In this document: piece after piece, positions 41,266-53,397 of the stretch
Layout: the number at the start of each line of letters is the position of its first letter
Position numbering within the stretch: the first letter of the stretch is position 1
Source: Heracleum sosnowskyi
Taxonomy: Eukaryota > Streptophyta > Magnoliopsida > Apiales > Apiaceae
Direction: 5' to 3'
Length of the DNA stretch: 64,000 nt
Assembly: GCA_030848705.1 (NCBI GenBank)
Contig: CM061238.1
Location: 54,413,133-54,477,132 of the forward strand
The notes under the pieces: model-generated
Database searches by the model: none
Told to the model about the DNA's origin: nothing
Seen by the model: the letters and a program-made list of their open reading frames with translations, nothing else
Position numbers and translations under genes: made by a program

Positions 41266-44257
41266 TTATGAAAATAGATGCGGATACTTTTCAAGCATCT
41301 CGCTCTCAAGTTCCCAAGTCGATTCTTCAACTTTAGGATTCCTCCACAAAACCTTAACTAACTTAACAATCTTATTCCTTAATTTCCTATCCATATGATC
41401 CTGAATTTCTACAGGTTGTTCTACATAAGACAAATCAGGTTGAATCTCAAAAGGTTCATATTCGATCACGTGATTTGCATCAGGATTAAATCTCTTAAGC
41501 ATCGAAACATGAAAAATGTTATGAATATGCTCCATGTGCGGTGGTAACGCTAACTCATATGCAACTTTTCCAATACGTCTCAGTATCTCAAACGGTCCTA
41601 CATATCTCGGGCTAAGTTTCCCTTTCTTGCCAAATCTCGTAACTCCTTTCCATGGTGACACTTTTAGCAACACTTGATCTCCTTCTTCAAAGCTTAGATC
41701 CTTCCTGTCTTGGTCAGCGTACTTCCGTTGTCTGTCTTGTGCCGTAACTAGTCTTTTCCGAATGATTTCAATCTTTTCCTTCGTTTGTTGTACTAGCTCG
41801 GGTCCTAAAACTTTTCGTTCTCCAACTTCTTCCCAATATACAGGCGATCTACATTTCCTTCCATACAAAGCTTCATACGGTGGCATTCCAATACTCGCGT
41901 GATAGCTGTTGTTGTACGAAAACTCTACTAACGGCAAATGTTCATCCCAACTTCCTTTAAAATCCAGTGCACAAGCTCTAAGCATGTCTTCAATGGTTTG
42001 AATCGTTCGTTCACTTTGGCCATCAGTTTGTGGATGATAAGCGGTACTCATCTTAAGCTTGGTACCCAGACATTCTTGAAATTGTCTCCAAAATCGGGAG
42101 TTAAACCTTGGATCACGATCCGACACAATGGTTACTGGAACTCCGTGGCGTGTCACAACTTCCTTCAGGTATAGCTGTACTAACCTATCCAGTGAAAATC
42201 TTTCATTGATTGGGAGAAAATGTGCAGACTTGGTCAGACGGTCTATAATTACCCATATGGCATCATGATTAGCTTTTGTCCTCGGTAGTCCAACAATAAA
42301 ATCCATGGCAAGATGTTCCCATTTCCATTCAGGAATATCCAATGGCTGCAATAGTCCGCTCGGCTTCTGATGTTCGGCTTTGACTCGTTGACAGGTATAA
42401 CACTTACTTATCCAGTCGGCAATTTCTCTTTTCATATCCGGCCACCAGAAATGTTCCTTCAAATCTCGATACATTTTTGTGCTACCAGGGTGAATTGAGT
42501 ACTGTGAACTATGGGCTTCCCGCAAGATTTCATTCTTCAATTCTGTTACATTTGGAATCCATATCCTTGTAGAAAATCTCAAAACTCCTTTGTCATCCCT
42601 TTGGGTGCTGATCTCTTCACCAGTCAATGTGTTCATCTCTTGATTCATAATCTCCTCCTGACATCTTCGTATCTTTTCCAACAATTCCGGTTGAAACGTC
42701 ATAGCGTTGAGAACTTCGTTAGTAACTTCCGAATCATAAACTTCTAGTTTCAACTTCTCAAATTCTTGAAGCAATTCTTTGGGTATTGTGAACAAATTCA
42801 ATCTCTCTTTTCGACTTAACGCATCCGCCACAACATTCGCTTTTCCTGGGTGGTAGTTAATACTACAATCATAGTCCTTAATTAGCTCCAACCATCTCCG
42901 TTGCCTCATGTTCAATTCCTTCTGAGTGAATATATACTTTAAGCTCTTATGATCCGTGTAGATTTCACACTTTTCTCCGTATAGATAATGTCTCCAAATT
43001 TTCAGTGCGAACACAATAGCTGCTAATTCCAAATCATGAGTTGGGTACTTTCGTTCGTGCGGTTTGAGTTGTCGTGAAGCATACGCGATCACTTTTCCAT
43101 GTTGCATTAAAACACATCCTAATCCTTTGTGTGAAGCATCACTGTAGATAACGAAATTTCCTTGATCATCCGGTAAGACTAACACTGGTGCCGTCACTAA
43201 TCTTCCTTTCAGCTCTTGGAAACTTTCCTCACATTTCTCAGTCCAAACAAACTTCTCATTCTTCCGAGTCAGTGCAGTTAACGGTGTAGTTATCTTTGAA
43301 AAATCTTGAACAAATCTCCGATAGTATCCAGCTAATCCGAGAAAACTTCTCACTTCAGTAGGGGTCTTTGGTCTTTCCCAATTAACCACAGCTTCAATCT
43401 TGGCAGGGTCCACTCTCACTCCTTCTCGACTAATAACGTGACCAAGAAATTGTACTTCTTCCAGCCAGAATTCACACTTTGAAAACTTCGCATATAACTT
43501 TTCCTTTCTCAGGACTTCCAACGCGATCCTTAGATGTTCCGCATGATCTTCCGAAGACTTTGAATATATCAGGATGTCATCAATAAATACAATCACAAAC
43601 TTATCCAAATACGTTCGAAAAACTCGATTCATCAAATCCATAAACACAGCCGGGGCATTAGTTAATCCAAATGGCATCACTAAAAATTCGTAATGTCCAT
43701 ATCTCGTGCGAAAAGCAGTCTTCGAAACGTCTTCAGGTTTGATTTTCAGTTGATGGTATCCAGATCTTAAATCAATCTTTGAAAAATAGGCTGCTCCTTT
43801 GAGTTGATCAAATAAATCATCGATTCGCGGTAACGGGTACTTATTCTTTATAGTCAACTGGTTGAGTTCTCGATAGTCGATACACAATCTCATACTCCCG
43901 TCTTTCTTCTTGACAAATAATACTGGCGCTCCCCACGGCGATATACTAGGCCTTATCACTCCTTTATCCAAAAGATCTTGTAGCTGCGTAGCCAACTCCT
44001 TCATTTCTGCCGGTGCCATTCTGTAAGGTGCCTTTGATACTGGTTCCGTTCCAGGTGCCAAATCAATCGTAAATTCTACTTCTCGATCTGGAGGTAATTC
44101 GGGTAGTTCGTCAGGAAAAACTTCAGGGAACTCATTTACAACTGGTATCTCCTCCATCTTCAACACTTGCTTCTCCACATCCACAACATGAGCCAAATAA
44201 GCTTCGCAACCTTGTCAAAGTAGTCGTGTCGTTTGCATAAACGTTAAGAACTTCCTA
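41266..44257 (-). pseudogene. pol: pol of element E: protease end, RT, RNase H, integrase, chromodomain-like tail
   Basis: Main open stretch 44196-41266 (976 aa). RT shows FVKKKDGSMRLCIDYRELN and FIDDILIYS, RNase H IYSDASHKGLGCVL, integrase HHCC (HEAHSSQYSIHPG-like REAHSSQYSIHPG, CYTCQRVKAEHQ) and DDE (MDFIVGLPRTKANHD, VSDRDPRFNSRFW, DGQSERTIQTIEDML), then KLRNKIVKLVKVLWRN and VEESTWELESEMLEKYPH. The frame is also open upstream to a TGA at 44215-44217; in the stretch before that, pol-like coding is in this frame, while gag ends in another frame at 44255. So one frameshift and one stop separate it from gag-protease. Confidence 0.93.
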
Positions 44258-45808
44258 GTTTTGCCTTTGACCTTGAAACACCACTTCTTGATCTTCGTTC
44301 ACACGCAATCTTACTTGCTTTTTCCTACATTCAATCTGCGCATCGCAATCTACTAACCAATCCATTCCTAGGATAACATCGAATTCTCCCATTTTGAATG
44401 GTATCAAATCCGCATGAAAAAGATATCCACCGATCTCTATTTTACAATTAGGACACACTTGGTCTACGGGAACTCTATCTTGGTTAGCCACTTCTATTAC
44501 TAACGTCCTTTCCAATGGTTGTATCTCACATTTCAATTTATCAAGGAATCTTTCAGATATAAAAGATCTAGTTGCTCCCGAATCAATTAACACTTTAGCT
44601 TTAACAGAATTCACAGGAAGCGTACCTGCTACTACATCTCTGTCCTGAACTGCTTCATTGATTGACATATTAAAAGTTCTTGCTCGAGGTTGAGATGACT
44701 GTGACCGTGTTGGTGGTGCAGTGAGTCTAAGTACATTAGCAGACTGGACCGGTTCCTTGCATTCCCGCGCAAAATGTCCCGCTTTTCCACACTTGAAACA
44801 TGATAATCCTCCTGGTTTTGAACTTGGACATCCATCAGCATAGTGTCCCTTCTTGTTGCATTTAAAACATGTGATGTTCAACTTGTTACAGATTCCCGAA
44901 TGTCTTTTACCACACGTCTTGCACTCTGGTATAGACGGCTTCCCCGTGATAGTCGGCGGCTTTCCTCCTTGAGGTTTCTTGTCTGAACTCCCAAATCCAC
45001 TCCTCTGTTTCTGAAAATTCCTATCTCCTCCTGATTGATTTCCAAACCTTTTCCTATTCTGAGAACTTCCTTGTCCTTCATCACCTTGGCTTCTTTCAGA
45101 TCCTCCAAACTTTCGTTTCTTTCCAAATTTCTCCTTCTGAACTAATTCGCTCTCGCCCTCAATGATCATCGCTTTCTGTACTACCACAGTATAATTTCTC
45201 AACTCAAAAGCTGCAACTCTACTCCTTAACCATGGCTTTAATCCGTGCTGAAACTTTCTAGCCTTACTGATATCATCTCCTACGTACCTAGGTGCAAATC
45301 TTGCCAATTCCGTAAATTTAGCTTCGTAATCTGCCACGCTCATCCCTTCTTGTTTTAATTCTAAGAATTGAACTTCCAACTGATCTTGTAGGTACCTTGG
45401 TAAATACTTTTCCTGAAATAGTTCTGTAAATCTTTGCCAAGTAATTTCTCCTTCTCCTAGCTTCACAGATTCCCACCAAAAATTAGCTTCTGCCTTCAAG
45501 TAGTAACTAGCAAATTCAGTTTTCTGATCTTCCCCAACCTTAACTAACGCAAAAGCTTTCTCAATGTCGATTAACCATGATTTCGCCTCAACAGGGTTTA
45601 GAGTACCTTTGAATTCAGGTGGGTGGACAGCTTGAAATGATTTAAAGGTTGTCAAAGGTTGAACATTTCGTTGTTGTTGTTGAGTCAAGGCAGCAGTTTG
45701 TTGTTGGAGTAATTGAAGTATCTGAGTTATAGTTGGGTCTACCGGGTTCTGGGCCTCGGTATCAGTTGTTTGTTGAGTAGAAGCAGTAGTCTTTTTCTTT
45801 GGTGGCAT
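44255..45808 (-). CDS. gag: gag and protease of element E
   Basis: Start chosen at ATG 45808 (MPPKKKTTAS), which parallels MPPRRIATR in element D; the longer open frame from 45979 is leader. A Gln-rich tract, then capsid (NPVEAKSWLIDIEKAF, EANFWWESVKLG, MSVADYEAKFTELARF). Basic Gly/Ser linker, CKTCGKRHSGICNKLN, and knuckles CFKCNKKGHYADGC and CFKCGKAGHFAREC. Protease LIDSGATRSFIS and the FDVILGMDWL motif follow. It closes with TAG at 44255-44257 where D reads on into RT, so a frameshift has truncated the polyprotein. Confidence 0.92.
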   Translation of the reverse strand: MPPKKKTTASTQQTTDTEAQNPVDPTITQILQLLQQQTAALTQQQQRNVQPLTTFKSFQAVHPPEFKGTLNPVEAKSWLIDIEKAFALVKVGEDQKTEFASYYLKAEANFWWESVKLGEGEITWQRFTELFQEKYLPRYLQDQLEVQFLELKQEGMSVADYEAKFTELARFAPRYVGDDISKARKFQHGLKPWLRSRVAAFELRNYTVVVQKAMIIEGESELVQKEKFGKKRKFGGSERSQGDEGQGSSQNRKRFGNQSGGDRNFQKQRSGFGSSDKKPQGGKPPTITGKPSIPECKTCGKRHSGICNKLNITCFKCNKKGHYADGCPSSKPGGLSCFKCGKAGHFARECKEPVQSANVLRLTAPPTRSQSSQPRARTFNMSINEAVQDRDVVAGTLPVNSVKAKVLIDSGATRSFISERFLDKLKCEIQPLERTLVIEVANQDRVPVDQVCPNCKIEIGGYLFHADLIPFKMGEFDVILGMDWLVDCDAQIECRKKQVRLRVNEDQEVVFQGQRQN

Positions 45809-46260
45809 TTTTCTGATAAGAGATAAGCAATTTATGAAACAATATGCATATTTATATCGCAATGTAAACTCTTTTTGAAAACGTTTATAAAACTGTATGT
45901 ACATAAAAATTTTAAAAACTTTTAGCCATATTGTTAGATAATTTGCTCGTCTCCGTAACAGGGTAAATAGGGTAAACATAGGTATTATAGGAACAGGTTA
46001 ACAATAAATGGTGTAACAGTTTGAAGCAAGGTATAAGAAAAGTACGTGCATAATATAAAGATAAGAGTCAGGTACAATAGATGACAGGGTACATGATCAC
46101 CCCAAAAATCAAAACAGAGCCAATGCCAAAGCAGATAATATAATACTGTCTACTAGGAAAAAGGGAAAATATCCTAACAACTAGTAGTCATCCGCACAAA
46201 TAATCAATACTAAAACCAATGGGCTCTAACAGATGTCCCACTCTCATAATCCAACCATAG
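45809..46260 (-). other. Leader between ORF0 and gag of element E
   Basis: About 450 bp without a gene. AT-rich, with no feature recognised beyond its place, which matches 20704-21123 in element D. Confidence 0.5.
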
Positions 46261-46734
46261 CTAGTCTCGTCCTCCACGAACAGCTCTCAGCTCACACAGC
46301 ATCCAGCTAACAATCCTAGTCACTCTCCTGGCCTCCTCTAAAGCATCAACAGTGACTGGTCCCTCAGCTAGGCGCTTTCGCGCTGACTCCTCTACAGTAC
46401 GAATCCTATCCTGCCACTCCGCCTCAGTAACAGCAACACGACGGTCCGCCTCATCAGACATCTGGTCTACAAGGGCCTGAAGCTCGGTATTCTGTCCGGA
46501 AAGGGTCTCTAGGTCTCTAGCAAGGTCTACATGAGCATGAAGAAAGATAGGTGCAGGATCTCCCAAAACTAAAATACGAGAATCAACAGATGCGGCTCTC
46601 CAAGGGATAGTAGTCTGAACAGGTACAGGTACAAATGGTAGCTCAACGGGCTGAACACTAAGACTACCTATCTCCACTGGGTCAGATGATGTGATAGATG
46701 GGTGAGGGGGTGTGTCTCCACCAATAACGTCCAT
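46261..46734 (-). CDS. ORF0 of element E, extra protein upstream of gag (unknown function)
   Basis: ATG at 46734 gives 157 aa. Directly upstream (element sense) is TATTGCTATCGCAG, a plausible 3' splice site; the same arrangement precedes ORF0 of D. Pro/Val-rich N-terminal half, then a helical half (LARDLETLSGQNTELQALVD, AEWQDRIRTVEESARKRL) and an Arg-rich end (RVTRIVSWMLCELRAVRGG). The FLHAHVDLARDLE part lines up with FVHGWIVSRLTTDLT of D, and both end in an L-x-R-A-R/V-R-G-like tail. Shared place and shape in two diverged elements favour a real protein. Confidence 0.65.
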   Translation of the reverse strand: MDVIGGDTPPHPSITSSDPVEIGSLSVQPVELPFVPVPVQTTIPWRAASVDSRILVLGDPAPIFLHAHVDLARDLETLSGQNTELQALVDQMSDEADRRVAVTEAEWQDRIRTVEESARKRLAEGPVTVDALEEARRVTRIVSWMLCELRAVRGGRD

Positions 46735-46897
46735 CTCCTGCGATAGCAATATAGATATAGATACTTATATAATAACAGGTTATCTCAATCCTAAAGACTT
46801 AACTTAAAAGAAAGTACTTACGCCTACCGTGGCTACTTAGCATCTATCAATCTAATATCCTAACATATTCCTACTCCTTACATAACTATCTTAATCA

Positions 46898-46945
46898 CCT
46901 TTTATTAATAGGGATCCTAATCTTTTATTAATAGGGATCCTAATC
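46898..46945 (-). repeat. 24-bp tandem duplication in the element E leader
   Basis: TTTTATTAATAGGGATCCTA occurs twice in direct order at about 46899 and 46923. Minor, non-coding. Confidence 0.8.
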
Positions 46946-46973
46946 CTGGCTTGTTTCAGTGACCAAAAACTGA

Positions 46974-46988
46974 CCGCTCTGATACCAA
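46974..46988 (-). promoter_or_regulatory. tRNA-iMet primer-binding site of element E
   Basis: Reverse complement TTGGTATCAGAGCGG, two bases from the LTR end. Confidence 0.92.
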
Positions 46989-46990
46989 CC

Positions 46991-49900
46991 TGTGACGCCC
47001 TCCCGATCTGGGGTCATGATCGGGGAGTCACTACAACCTCTATACATATTAAACCCATAAACAATAATATAAACATGCAGACTAGACCCCAACTCTACCA
47101 AAGGATCTCAACAGTTGATGGTGTGAAACAAGCATCCACTATCTAATTCATTGATACATAAGCATAAGTCTCAAAAGTTATTACAACCAAGACTTAAAAG
47201 TTCTATGTTTTCTATTACAAAACACCTTCTAGATATGGCCATCACCTACCTGAGCTGGCATCCCAAAAACAACCCTATAGGAAGACTTCCTAGCTGTCTG
47301 AAAAGTACGTACCATCTTCTCGTTTCACTGTGGGTTAGAATAGGGAAAAAGAATGAGCCAAATGCCCAGCAAGTAATAATATGACCAAACAGTTATCCAC
47401 TGGGAAACAGTTCCAATATCAATATGTATGACATGGGTATAGCAAAATCCGTATCAATGGGATTATCAAAACAATGAATTGAATATACAATTTCAAAACA
47501 GTTTCCAATATCAATATATATATAGCATGGTTTTAGCAGAATCCACATTAAGGATTTATCAGAACAATGGCATAAATATGCAATTTCAAAGGGTAAACCA
47601 ATTTCATTTTCAAGATATCCGTTTCAAAAACAATAAGTAATTTTGGAGATTTTTCACAACGCACCGGACAATACGGGTGATCAGCCACGTAAAGTCCCCA
47701 TACCGGACACACAGTCCCTCTGGTCCTTGTATTGGGTCCCATTAGGCAACACATTGGCCTTTAGACTAGTCCATCCCTAGTCCATTTATTATAATTAAAA
47801 AGTGCTGGACCGGCGTTACTCGGCCTCTTACGCCTCCAATCTTAGGAATCCGTGGAAACCATAAATCAGAATTTAAATGAGTCTAAACTTTATTCCTTTT
47901 TAAAACATATTCAGATATAAAGAAGTCCTTTGGAAATCAGATAAGTTCAATCAAAACAATTTGGATTTCTATTAATGGAATATAGGAAATATTTAACATC
48001 GGGTCTGTTATGGAAATGTACTAGAATGAGAGTTAGGTATATTCACTTTCAGGTATAAAAAGGTTTGAATAAGTATATGATCAAACTCAGGTTATAGAAT
48101 TATAGGTCATCAGGTTTCAATTCATGTATATGAACAGGGTATAAAGGTTTAGGGATAAAGAACTAAACAAAGCATGGTATATATTTCAACATGGTATATA
48201 TGAACAAAGATAAGGGTTATCAATGAACAATAAGTGTTTTCAGAACTAAAAGGTATATCAAGGCAAGGTAACAATTCATATATGTCAAAATGAAACAATG
48301 GAATCGAAATACGAAAGCAAGTTTGGATTACTTGCCTTAGGTAGCTAAAAAGGGTAATGAACAATCACTGGTTCTCCACCTTAGTCTTTCCTTTGTCTCT
48401 AAGACCCACTTCCTTGAACTCTTTAAGTTCCACTTCCTTGAACTCTACAAAAGAATATATTCTATCTTAGAATGCCCTTTTCTCAAATGCCAATCCTTTA
48501 CTCTAAACTACCCAACGCATCCTAAGCGCGTAAACACATAATAGTTATACCATAAAACAATTATAATCATGTAATAGGCAATCAACCATATAAACTCACA
48601 TCGTCATTCAAATACACATAACATACTCCTTATACATATATATATATACAATAATATATCTTTCAAATCATACCACACTTGGTATCCCTTAAATCAATTT
48701 GGTCATGCCAACCATATCCTTAACACTTTTACAATCAATGTTTTCATCTCAAAAAGCTGAAAAATTTGCTGCGCATACTTTACTAAAACATTTTTCAAAA
48801 CTCCAAAAGTAATGAAACAATTACCAAATTTGACAGGCTACCTCCTGATTACTAACTCAACTTAGCATAAAAGTTTCAACTTCAGAACACTTTATTTAGA
48901 TTAAAAACGAACTGTATAAAGTAGGTACTAAGGCACAGAAAATCCCTGCTGCGCAACTTTTAGTAAAACAAGCATAACTTTTTATTCGTAAATCCTATCG
49001 ATACAAGGTTAGCGCGTGCACAAACTAGATTCAATTTAGAACAGTTAATTCCTAGACTCTCTGTCTAAAACAGGCAGCAACATTTCACAATTGATCAAAA
49101 CAGAACAGGCAGACAGTTTTTCTGGAATTTCAGCATGATGTATGTCTATACAAAACCATTCCACCATTATAAACTTTACCATAAATAACCATCCAATATC
49201 AAAACTAGAACTCATGTTCTCAAGAATTTACCCAAAACTTATACATGCATTTATCAAATACCCACACTAACAAGTTAACAATTCAAATACTTGTAACTTC
49301 ACTAAAATTCCCAAATCAAAACCTTTAACCATCAAAAATTCGAACTTAACTAAACTTAACACAATTAATCAACATGCATTCACTATAAACCGAGATTAAC
49401 AATTAAACATCAACATAACAAATTTTCAAACCGATTTTATAAAAGGGGAAAAATTGAAATATGCACATGTAATTCGATTTCTCAACATGCAATTCATAAC
49501 TTCACTAAATACTAGTTTTAATACAAAAATCGGACTCAAAAATATCATCATCGTCCCCGTCGGCTCGCCGGAGCTCATTGCCGACGGCGGCATGGTCGGA
49601 GGTGCCCGGAAAAGAAATCGGGTTTCCTTCACAACCTCACCAATAATAATCTAAACAATCTCCTTATCACAGAATCATCATAAAACAAAGGTTCGGGATT
49701 GAATCAAATCAAAATCGCCAAAACCCCTTTTTGCATGCAACTGATACACACATGAACACACACATACACGGCCATACACATACATACACACACGATTACA
49801 TATATATATATGTATATATATACATAATCATCAATATAATCGAGAGAATGAGAGAGAGATTTTACAGAACAAAATCGAGAGAGAGAGATAGCCGAGAGAG

Positions 49901-50557
49901 GCTCGAGAGAAAGAGAGAAAAGAGAGTTGAGCGGTGAATGAAAAGGGGCAAAAACTGAATGCAGGGTTTTATAAGCCCAGGGGTATTTTAGTAACTTGCT
50001 AATTAAAAATTCTGATTTCTAATAAACAAAACCAACATAATACCCTTTCTAAAATTCGAAATAAAATGAAGATAATATCTAAAAATCACAATTTTATTTT
50101 TAAAATAAAGAATACGAATTTACAAGCTCCCCCATATTTTTAAAATATTTTTATGATCAAAATTGAATTAAATATGAATTTTCAAATTTTGATCACATAA
50201 ATGATATTTAACTCATAAAATCAGTTTTAAATCCTTAAAGCCAAATATAAATTCCTCCACTAATTTTAGAAAATACTAGAATATAAACTAAAGGTTGTGA
50301 AAAAGATTTCACAATAAAAAGAGTCTCCGTTGATTTTATAAAATTCCCGGAAGGTCAAAAAGAACTAATTTTTAATAAGAAATTCATATAAAATGCATTT
50401 AAAAGCATACACAAGTATTTTAATCCATACCATTCACCAAGTAAACATCTAACTATCACATTTTCAAATATCCACCTTTCACACAATACTCACATATCAT
50501 AGAACTCAAATATTATTAAATATTAGTATTGTACAAGCGTTTTTCTGAGTCGTTATA
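46991..50557 (-). repeat. Element E 5' LTR (right copy on this strand)
   Basis: Starts TGTGACGCCC in plus view, ends CGTTATA, followed by TSD GAATT. Same ends as the other copy, so the TA...CA termini were inherited by both. TTTTATA (TATA box in element sense) at 49967-49973. Confidence 0.94.
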
Positions 50558-51642
50558 GAATTCTTCATGGTAAATGTTATCAAGTGTCATAAGCAATTCT
50601 CACAATGATAATGGTGTAATGATCCTTAGACTTGAAATCATTATATTTCTATATGAAAATTAATATACTTTGATTCTACTCAAAGTTACCTTTGACCGGG
50701 TAATGATAAAGGTGGACATTGGGTATATTATGAATCATATGAGAAATATGAATGATAGATATAGGATTTAACCCTCCTATTTTAGGAGTGATATTATTGG
50801 CCTCTTGATTGAGTGAGACTATGAAATGCATGGCCATGCTCAAATTGTGATTTGTTTAATAGTCTACTCATCGATCAAGTAAACCGGGATTAAATGTTGA
50901 AGAGGATGACATAAACCATGCCTCGAGTTTAATCTATAATATAAGGTTAAAAGGATTATATTACATGGAACATAATTCATTAAAGGTTTAATTGGATCAC
51001 CAATTATTATTATTACTTGGGTAGCAATGATGTATTACTAGATGCCGCTCATTGTTTATAATTTTATTATGAGATATTAAAATTATTGCCAACGTAATAA
51101 TAACCTAAAGGGTTACACATAGAGAACGTTTTAAACGGAGCATTAATTAAATTTCGAATTTAATTGAATTATTATTATTATTGAATTATTGGATTAATTA
51201 AGTAGGACTTGATTAATTATATAATAATTCGAATATAATAAATAATACTACTAATAATCAGATTGGGTTTTGGAAGCCCAATCAGATTAGGTATAGGCCC
51301 AGAATTCTCTCCATATAAATACATTAAGATGTATTATTTTAGGGTTTAGAAATTGAAAAAACGTTTTTCTTTAAAAACCCTAGCTGCTCTACATCAAAGA
51401 GAGGCTAGAGAGAGAGAGAGTTCCTAGGGCAGTTCTTGGCTAGAGAGACGTGTATCGCAAGGCGGGACACGTGGTGATCATATCAAAGGACCTCCATTAG
51501 TCAGCCGTTCGTAAAGCTTCAAAAGGTAAACGATTCTATTCACGAATTAAATATCGTTTTTCGCATTGATCCTGCGAAGGGTTTCGTTAATTTTTCTATT
51601 TTACGCGTTTTTCCGTTGCGTTTTCATGCCCGAAACCCTTCA
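50558..51642 (+). repeat. TSD copy (50558-50562) and right part of the copia-C 5' LTR
   Basis: Continues the LTR begun at 37292; the order is confirmed by 57493 onward, where the same bases run without interruption. Ends CCCTTCA one base before the PBS. The total LTR is about 1447 bp. Confidence 0.92.
51275..51382 (+). promoter_or_regulatory. Copia-C LTR promoter: two Site II motifs, TATA box, telo-box
   Basis: AGCCCA (51275-51280) and GGCCCA (51296-51301) are Site II elements read on the minus strand (TGGGCT/TGGGCC). TATAAAT lies at 51314-51320 and AAACCCTA (telo-box) at 51375-51382, downstream of the likely transcription start. This set is typical of plant ribosomal-protein and cell-cycle promoters. 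Also present in the fragment at 36770-37243. Confidence 0.65.
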
Positions 51643-51643
51643 A

Positions 51644-51655
51644 TGGCATCAGAGC
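51644..51655 (+). promoter_or_regulatory. Primer-binding site of copia C
   Basis: TGGCATCAGAGC, one mismatch from the usual TGGTATCAGAGC, one base after the LTR. Confidence 0.85.
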
Positions 51656-53397
51656 TACTTGCAAAAAGTGTTTAATTCGTTTATATGTTTACTATTTTGA
51701 TGATAAAATCATGTTTGTGACTATCATGATTGATGCGTTGTTTTTATGAAAACATGAATATTGTATTGATGTATATACATAAATTGTATAATAATGATGA
51801 TTGAGATGATCATATGATGAGCATATAATCTGTATGTATACTGATATATACATGATATAGTTTTGTTCTTGTTATGAGAATCGTATTCGATACGATTTCT
51901 GATTGGTTGCGCAGATTTGGTGAAATTTGCACACTGTTTCAGAATTTCGCCGAAAATACCTTTTCGGAAAGGGAAATGGGCGTCTGAACAATACTGACTA
52001 TGTCACTCGTTCATCTGTAAGGCGTTTGACGTCGTTTACTATCTGTAAACAGCGATTCATTGTTTTCATAATTCTGATTTTAATTTTCTGATTTACACTT
52101 TATTTGATTTTGTGATTGGATCATGAAATATATGTGATATGTTGATGTAATATGAGATGTTCTTAACTGTTAATTGAGCATGGTGTATGATTATGGCCCT
52201 AAGACCCATAGGTTAGTGGTTTTTTATTATGGTTTTGGTTTTAAATACGACTTGCATGTCGTTCATTCTTGTAATGATTAAATCTCAAATGTAACTCGAG
52301 TTTCTCTTGTAAGTTTATTAGATTAGTTTTTCATATTATGTAATTGATGATATGAAGACATGGAGACATGCCAAGGAGGCGATCAAAGGAGACATTACAA
52401 GAAAGCATGAAGACATGTGTAATTTATTATGTTGTTTTTGATACCACCATAGATTGACCTTGGTTTTTCCTTAGCTTGGAAAAATCGCATAGGATTGGGC
52501 CATAACCAAGCACGTTTACTTTACGCACTTTACATATATGATGCATGTGATGATGATATGTATGCGTAGTGATAATGATGCATGTTTTAATTAGATTAAA
52601 CATGTATGTATTAGATACATCACCCATGCCATGCCTGCTAAACAAGATAAAATCTGTAACGATTCAAGATTTTAAAATTGAACAAAACGAACATGAGATT
52701 CCTGTGTTTATGAAAGGCGGGTTTTAAGTGAGACCACTGTGACTCCTCCGTTGGACTGGAAATCAAACCATTGATGAATTTTGAATTGAAGTACTTAGTT
52801 CAAGAAAAAATTGGGAATCTCTTGATGATGGGATCATGGTCGTTTTAATAATAAAATCCCTAAATTTAAAATATTAAGTCACTTAGATGCCTTCCAATGG
52901 GCAACACTCGTCAAGACCTAGATCGGGAAAGAGTGGGTTCGCCAAAGTGAAGCACTCCAATCTATCGTGGTAAGGCGCGATGAAGTAAATGTGATACTTA
53001 ACTGTTAGACTATTGGGTTAGACTTAACTAAGTTACCACAATAGGATTGTGAACTTAGAGGCATGGAGTTTGGTATGATTTATTGGATAAATATGGACAA
53101 ATGTTGTTCTACCAAACTTTCCAAAAGTTATATATGATATAATTGACAAGAGTTGTCTACCTAAATAAATCATGTTTTGGGAGAAAAGCCAAATCTGACC
53201 TTAAGCGTGATGAAATATGGATCTTGGCTCACTAGAAGGATTTAGAGTAATGCCTTCCGAATTAATAGTTAGGGCTATTGATTTGATAAAAATAGTGGGA
53301 GATATATATTGTGAATATATATGGATAATCACTTGAACATAATTTAATAAATCTGCAACTAACTTATTTTATGCATTTTAACATTGTAGATTTCTAA
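51656..53397 (+). other. Long untranslated leader of copia C (1.7 kb)
   Basis: No frame resembles a protein family. AT-rich with scattered ATGs. Such length before gag is unusual and would need reinitiation, an IRES or splicing for translation of gag. Confidence 0.6.

Larger units (their letters stand above)
37659..50557 (-). mobile_element. Complete Ty3/gypsy element E, minus strand (degenerate coding)
   Basis: 12,899 bp, TSD GAATT at 37654-37658 and 50558-50562, LTRs of about 3566 bp, PBS 46974-46988, PPT 41225-41238. Gag-pol is broken by a frameshift and a stop. The LTR ends read TATAAC...GTCACA in element orientation, a non-canonical TA...CA. By eye about 18-20 differences separate the LTRs (roughly 0.5%), so E is young but older than D. 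Related to D (same clade, ORF0 shared) but a different family. Confidence 0.94.

Noticed and set aside
44215..44262. Programmed frameshift between gag-protease and RT in element E
   Set aside because: The related element D has one continuous frame here, and E also has a stop within 40 bp, so decay is simpler.
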